Of a stretch of DNA of 45,102 nucleotides, positions 41,959-45,102 are shown piece by piece. Position numbers and translations under genes: made by a program. Position 1 is the stretch's first letter, and every line of letters begins with the position of its first letter. Source of the stretch: Robertmurraya kyonggiensis (GTDB lineage Bacteria > Bacillota > Bacilli > Bacillales > Cytobacillaceae). Under the pieces are notes generated by a model, which searched no databases, was not told where the DNA came from, and saw only the letters and a list, made by a program, of their open reading frames with translations. The DNA lies in the NCBI RefSeq assembly GCF_005116465.1, contig NZ_SWBM01000013.1:1-45102 (forward strand), written 5' to 3'.

Positions 41959-41990
41959 AAAAAATCCTTGCATACAAATGCAAGGATTTT
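41959..41990 (-). terminator. Intrinsic terminator of rocD
   Basis: On the minus strand, perfect stem AAAATCCTTGCAT / ATGCAAGGATTTT with a short loop (TTGT), then TT; 7 bp after the stop codon. Confidence 0.88.
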
Positions 41991-41996
41991 GAAAGT

Positions 41997-43190
41997 CTAG
42001 CTCAATACTTTTTTAATTCGTTCAATCGCCCAGTCTAACTCTTCTTGCTTAATGACGAGCGGAGGAGCAAAACGAATCACTGTATCATGTGTTTCTTTAC
42101 ATAATAGTCCTTCTTCTTTTAATTTTTCACAATAAGGTCGTGCTTCTTCATGAAGCTCGACTCCAATAAAGAGCCCTCTTCCACGAACTTCTTTGATAAC
42201 CGGATTGTCAATTTCCTTAAGTTTATTTTTAAAATACTCACCTAGTTCAAGTGAACGGTCTGCAAGCTTTTCATTCACTAAAACTTTGAGAGATGCTATC
42301 GAAACTGCACATGCCATCGGGTTTCCTCCAAAGGTAGAACCATGGGAGCCAGGATTAAATACGCCTAATATATCTTTGTTTGCAACTACACATGAAATCG
42401 GGAATACACCACCACCTAGAGCTTTCCCTAAGATGTACATATCTGGTTCAACGTCCTCCCAGTCACATGCAAACATTTTACCCGAACGTGCCAAGCCAGC
42501 TTGAATTTCATCGGCGATAAAAATGACATTGTTTTCTTTACATAGCTGTTGCGCTTTTTTTAAGAATCCTTCTGGCGGGATGACAATTCCTGCTTCCCCT
42601 TGAATTGGCTCAACTAAAAAGGCTGCCGTATTTGGAGTTATTGCACTTTTCAATGCTTCAAAGTCTCCATAAGGAATTAATTTAACTCCTGGTAACATCG
42701 GTCCGAAGCCACGCTTATATTCCTCATCAGAAGATAAAGAAACTGCCGTCATCGTTCGACCATGGAAGTTTCCAATACACGCAATAATCTCTGCTTGATT
42801 GTCCGCAACTCCTTTTACATCATAAGCCCATCTTCTCGCCGCTTTGACAGCTGTTTCAACTGCTTCCGCTCCTGTATTCATCGGTAGTGCCATATCCTTA
42901 TTCGTTAATTGACAAACCATTTCATACCACGGACCAAGCTGGTCGTTATGAAAAGCACGGGAAGTTAACGTCACTCGGTCTGCTTGTTCTTTTAAAGCCT
43001 TAATAATTTCTGGATGACGATGCCCCTGGTTTACTGCTGAATAAGCACTTAACATATCCATATATTTATTGCCTTCAGGGTCCTCTACCCATACGCCTTC
43101 CGCTTTAGAAACAACAATAGGAAGCGGGTGATAGTTTCTAGCACCATATTTATTCGTTTGTTCAATGATATTTTGAGATTTGCTTGTCAT
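41997..43190 (-). CDS. rocD: Ornithine aminotransferase
   Basis: 397 aa class III PLP-dependent aminotransferase converting ornithine and 2-oxoglutarate to glutamate-semialdehyde and glutamate, in arginine and ornithine catabolism. The N-terminus has [29 protein letters not shown], typical of ornithine aminotransferases. The PLP lysine is K256 in [10 protein letters not shown], with [15 protein letters not shown] upstream. AAGGAG is 10 nt before ATG. A sigma-54 promoter and RocR-type sites lie in the shared region with divergent rocR, so it is induced by arginine/ornithine via RocR and SigL (inference from B. subtilis). Other roc genes are not adjacent. Confidence 0.95.
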   Translation of the reverse strand: MTSKSQNIIEQTNKYGARNYHPLPIVVSKAEGVWVEDPEGNKYMDMLSAYSAVNQGHRHPEIIKALKEQADRVTLTSRAFHNDQLGPWYEMVCQLTNKDMALPMNTGAEAVETAVKAARRWAYDVKGVADNQAEIIACIGNFHGRTMTAVSLSSDEEYKRGFGPMLPGVKLIPYGDFEALKSAITPNTAAFLVEPIQGEAGIVIPPEGFLKKAQQLCKENNVIFIADEIQAGLARSGKMFACDWEDVEPDMYILGKALGGGVFPISCVVANKDILGVFNPGSHGSTFGGNPMACAVSIASLKVLVNEKLADRSLELGEYFKNKLKEIDNPVIKEVRGRGLFIGVELHEEARPYCEKLKEEGLLCKETHDTVIRFAPPLVIKQEELDWAIERIKKVLS

Positions 43191-43230
43191 AGGTTTGCAC
43201 TCCTTCTTTGTTTATCTATCACATTACTAT

Positions 43231-43247
43231 TGCAAGTTGTGTGCCAA
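43231..43247 (-). promoter_or_regulatory. Sigma-54 (SigL) promoter of rocD
   Basis: On the minus strand TTGGCAC-N5-TTGCA: -24 at 43241-43247, -12 at 43231-43235, the exact spacing and consensus for sigma-54. It lies about 40 nt before the rocD start codon. Confidence 0.9.
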
Positions 43248-43286
43248 TATAAAAAATAAGTATTTACGCGAATTGCGCTGTTCTTG

Positions 43287-43303
43287 TGCAAAAATACTTT
43301 GCT
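43287..43303. promoter_or_regulatory. RocR upstream activating site, proximal
   Basis: Imperfect palindrome TGCAAAAATACTTTGCT. Its centre lies 33 bp (about three helical turns) from the distal copy and about 50 bp upstream of the rocD -24 element. Confidence 0.55.
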
Positions 43304-43318
43304 TTTTCAACTGATTTA

Positions 43319-43347
43319 TTGCAAAAATTTCTTGCACTATATAAGAT
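43319..43347 (+). promoter_or_regulatory. Sigma-A-type promoter of rocR overlapping the distal activating site
   Basis: -35 TTGCAA (43319-43324), 17-nt spacer, -10 TAAGAT (43342-43347). The palindrome TGCAAAAATTTCTTGCA (43320-43336) lies inside it, so RocR binding here would block its own transcription, as known for B. subtilis RocR. Confidence 0.55.
43320..43336. promoter_or_regulatory. RocR upstream activating site, distal
   Basis: Near-perfect palindrome TGCAAAAATTTCTTGCA, same pattern as 43287-43303. Confidence 0.6.
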
Positions 43348-43376
43348 AAAAAGAGGAAGAAGAGGAGGAAGAAACA

Positions 43377-44756
43377 ATGAACGAAGGTAATATTGAGTTG
43401 ATATTTGGAAAAGTCCTTGATTCGATTGATGCAGGTGTGCATGTCATTGATTCTGAGGGCAATACGATTTTTTACAATAAAAAGATGAGTGAAATCGAAG
43501 GAATGAAAATCGAGGATGTCCTTCATAAAAACATCCGTGAGGTTTTTTCCTTTCATAAAAACGGGGAAAGCACCCTCCTTCTAGTCCTCCATAATCGAAC
43601 CGAAAGATTGAATGCGAGACAATCCTATTTTAATAATAAACAACAAGAAATCACGACGATTAATAATACATTCCCGATCGAGAAAGACGGAGTTTTAATC
43701 GGAGCGATGGAAATTGCTCGCGACGTGACAAAAATTGAAAAAATGATTCAGGATACTATTTTTCATAAAGGAGATGCCAAATATACCTTCGACAGTATTA
43801 TCGGCGTTAGTACGGCTATCACAGAGGTTATCGAAGCTAGTAAAAGAGCGACGCGTACAAACTCTTCCATCCTCATTATTGGTGAGACAGGTACTGGAAA
43901 AGAACTCTTTGCCCAAAGTATCCATAATGGCAGCAGCCGCTCTTCTAAGCCGTTTATTTCACAAAACTGCGCGGCTATTCCAGAAACGTTAATGGAAGGA
44001 ATTCTTTTTGGCACAAAAAAAGGGGCCTTTACTGGTGCAATTGAGCGTCCTGGACTGTTTGAACAGGCTGACGGTGGGACATTACTATTAGATGAAATCA
44101 ATTCCCTTGATCCCTCTTTACAAGCCAAACTATTACGGGTAATTCAGGAAAGAACGGTACGACGAGTTGGCGATACAAAGGACCGCCCTGTTGACGTACG
44201 AATCATCGCCACAGTTAATCAGGACCCGATCGATTTGATTACAAATGGATTACTTCGTAAAGACTTATTTTACCGTCTTAGCGTTGTGTCATTATTTATT
44301 CCCCCTCTCCGGGATAGAAAAGATGACATTCATAAGCTCGTTCCATTTTTTGTAGAAAAATATAATCATGTATTCGGGATGCATGTATTAGGGATAGACA
44401 GAAGCTTGATGGACAGCTTTCTCGAATATGATTGGCCAGGAAATGTGCGCGAATTGGAGCATGTAATTGAAGGGGCAATGAATCTGATTGACCAAGAGGA
44501 AATGATTACTTTTTCCCATCTCCCCAATCATATTCGAAATAAACCACAATTTGCCGAGATTAATGGTGGAGATATGCTGATGGATGCAGAAAAACCACTT
44601 GATCTTTATTTACAGGATGCAGAAATTTCTTATTTGAAAAGAGTTTTGTTGCAGCAAAATGGAAATATCACCAAAACGGCTCAGGTGCTTGGGATGAGTC
44701 GGCAAAACCTGCAATATCGTTTGCGGAAATATGGGATAAGCGGTGCGCAAAAGTGA
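43377..44756 (+). CDS. rocR: Sigma-54-dependent activator RocR
   Basis: 459 aa. N-terminal PAS sensor (about 8-115, DAGVHVIDSEGNTIFYNKKMSEIEGM), AAA+ domain with Walker A GETGTGKE (169-176), the sigma-54 contact loop GAFTGA (216-221), Walker B GGTLLLDE (about 233-240), and a Fis-type HTH at the C-terminus (GNITKTAQVLGMSRQNLQYRLRKYG, about 425-450). Size and divergent position from rocD identify RocR, which senses ornithine/citrulline in B. subtilis. GGAGGAAG lies before ATG. The 52-bp repeat array 2 follows; no convincing terminator is seen. Confidence 0.94.
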   Translation: MNEGNIELIFGKVLDSIDAGVHVIDSEGNTIFYNKKMSEIEGMKIEDVLHKNIREVFSFHKNGESTLLLVLHNRTERLNARQSYFNNKQQEITTINNTFPIEKDGVLIGAMEIARDVTKIEKMIQDTIFHKGDAKYTFDSIIGVSTAITEVIEASKRATRTNSSILIIGETGTGKELFAQSIHNGSSRSSKPFISQNCAAIPETLMEGILFGTKKGAFTGAIERPGLFEQADGGTLLLDEINSLDPSLQAKLLRVIQERTVRRVGDTKDRPVDVRIIATVNQDPIDLITNGLLRKDLFYRLSVVSLFIPPLRDRKDDIHKLVPFFVEKYNHVFGMHVLGIDRSLMDSFLEYDWPGNVRELEHVIEGAMNLIDQEEMITFSHLPNHIRNKPQFAEINGGDMLMDAEKPLDLYLQDAEISYLKRVLLQQNGNITKTAQVLGMSRQNLQYRLRKYGISGAQK

Positions 44757-44776
44757 ATTCATGACGATGAGTCGTT

Positions 44777-44792
44777 CATGTGGACAACTTTT
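44777..44792 (+). repeat. Leader-like module before repeat array 2
   Basis: CATGTGGACAACTTTT, matching 20901-20916 at 15 of 16 positions in the same orientation, 15 bp before the first unit of the array. Confidence 0.7.
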
Positions 44793-44806
44793 GCTTAAAT
44801 CTCGTG

Positions 44807-44985
44807 ATTCTTGTCCGCATGAACCCGGCATGAAGAAACTATTTAAGGATATCCGATGAATAGTGTCCGCATGGAGCCTTCATGAAGACATTATTTGGGG
44901 AAATCCGATGAATAGTGTCCGTATGGAGCCTTCATGAAGACACTATTTGGGGAAATCCAACGAATAGTGTCCGCATGGAGCCTTC
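44807..44985 (+). repeat. Array 2 of the 52-bp intergenic repeat, about 3.4 units, truncated
   Basis: Units start at 44807, 44859, 44911 and 44963, with an exact 52-bp period and the core AATAGTGTCCGCATGGAG followed by CCTTCATGAAGACACTATTT. Read in reverse complement, array 1 units give AATAGAGTCCGCATGAAG and CTCATGAAGACACTA, so the two arrays belong to one family. Each unit holds GACACTATT / AATAGTGTC as a 9-bp inverted repeat across the unit junction. The fourth unit stops matching after 44985. Confidence 0.9.
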
Positions 44986-45102
44986 GAGACCACTGAAAAA
45001 CATTTCCATAAAAATGGAAACCACAAAGATTTAATCAAAAAGAAAAAAACCTCCATTTTGGTATAATAGAACTGTCGAAGAACTAATAACCAAATGGGGG
45101 TT
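44986..45102 (+). mobile_element. Probable left end of an insertion sequence, truncated by the window
   Basis: The 52-bp unit is broken at 44985 and unrelated sequence begins GAGACCACTGAAAAAC. Inside are a small hairpin TTTCCAT-AAAA-ATGGAAA (45003-45020), an extended -10 promoter TGGTATAAT (45059-45067) and, at the edge, GGGGG that may be the ribosome binding site of a gene just outside. AACCTCCATTTTGGT (45048-45062) pairs with ACCAAATGGGGGTT (45089-45102). The family resembles what I recall of IS1182-type elements, but no transposase codon is in the window. Confidence 0.5.

Overview
The window reads as chromosome of a low-GC, endospore-forming Bacillaceae (Bacillales). The grounds are strong AGGAGG-type ribosome binding sites with frequent TTG/GTG starts, sporulation genes (CsgA-like, YteA-like, Spo0E-like, phosphosulfolactate synthase), RocR/RocD with a sigma-54 promoter, and a gene order (YugO-type channel, yugN, pgi, YugJ/K-type alcohol dehydrogenase) that matches Bacillus subtilis. 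Species cannot be named from this sequence alone.

Layout. 1-685: the 5' end of a 16S rRNA gene leaving the window on the minus strand, its two tandem promoters, and a small membrane-protein gene. 0.7-8.5 kb: housekeeping and accessory genes: GNAT acetyltransferase, EamA transporter, MgtC-like protein, tRNA-Ala(GGC), a nucleoside transporter behind a guanine-class purine riboswitch, a membrane-anchored DUF6241-like protein, GtrA, two tandem soluble chemoreceptors with almost identical signalling halves, and a DedA protein. 8.6-14.1 kb: methyltransferase, TauE/SafE exporter, small unknown protein, MFS exporter, then phosphosulfolactate synthase overlapped by a histidine phosphatase and facing a YitT-family protein; this looks like a spore sulfolactate locus. 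14.3-19.1 kb: cell-envelope genes (CwlO-like endopeptidase; LtaS-type synthase behind sigma-A-like and ECF-like promoters), an orphan TatA and a Spo0E-like phosphatase. 19.3-20.9 kb: FAH-family enzyme plus IclR regulator.

20.9-28.6 kb is a glycolate utilisation locus: FadR-type regulator, three-subunit glycolate oxidase (GlcE, GlcF, GlcD; overlapping or abutting genes) and malate synthase G with its own promoter carrying a cre-like site. Glycolate is oxidised to glyoxylate and condensed with acetyl-CoA to malate. 28.9-35.0 kb: a small Cys-rich protein and a complete oligopeptide ABC importer in the appDFABC order. 35.5-38.6 kb: YteA-like and CsgA-like sporulation proteins with sigma-G-like promoter elements, a YceI protein with a strong promoter and an MhqR-like operator, and a YugO-like potassium channel. 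38.5-44.8 kb: yugN, pgi, iron alcohol dehydrogenase, rocD and the divergent activator rocR.

The least explained features are two arrays of a 52-bp intergenic repeat (20935-21315 and 44807-44985) that share a leader-like module. The second array is cut mid-unit at about 44985 by what looks like the left end of an insertion sequence running off the window.
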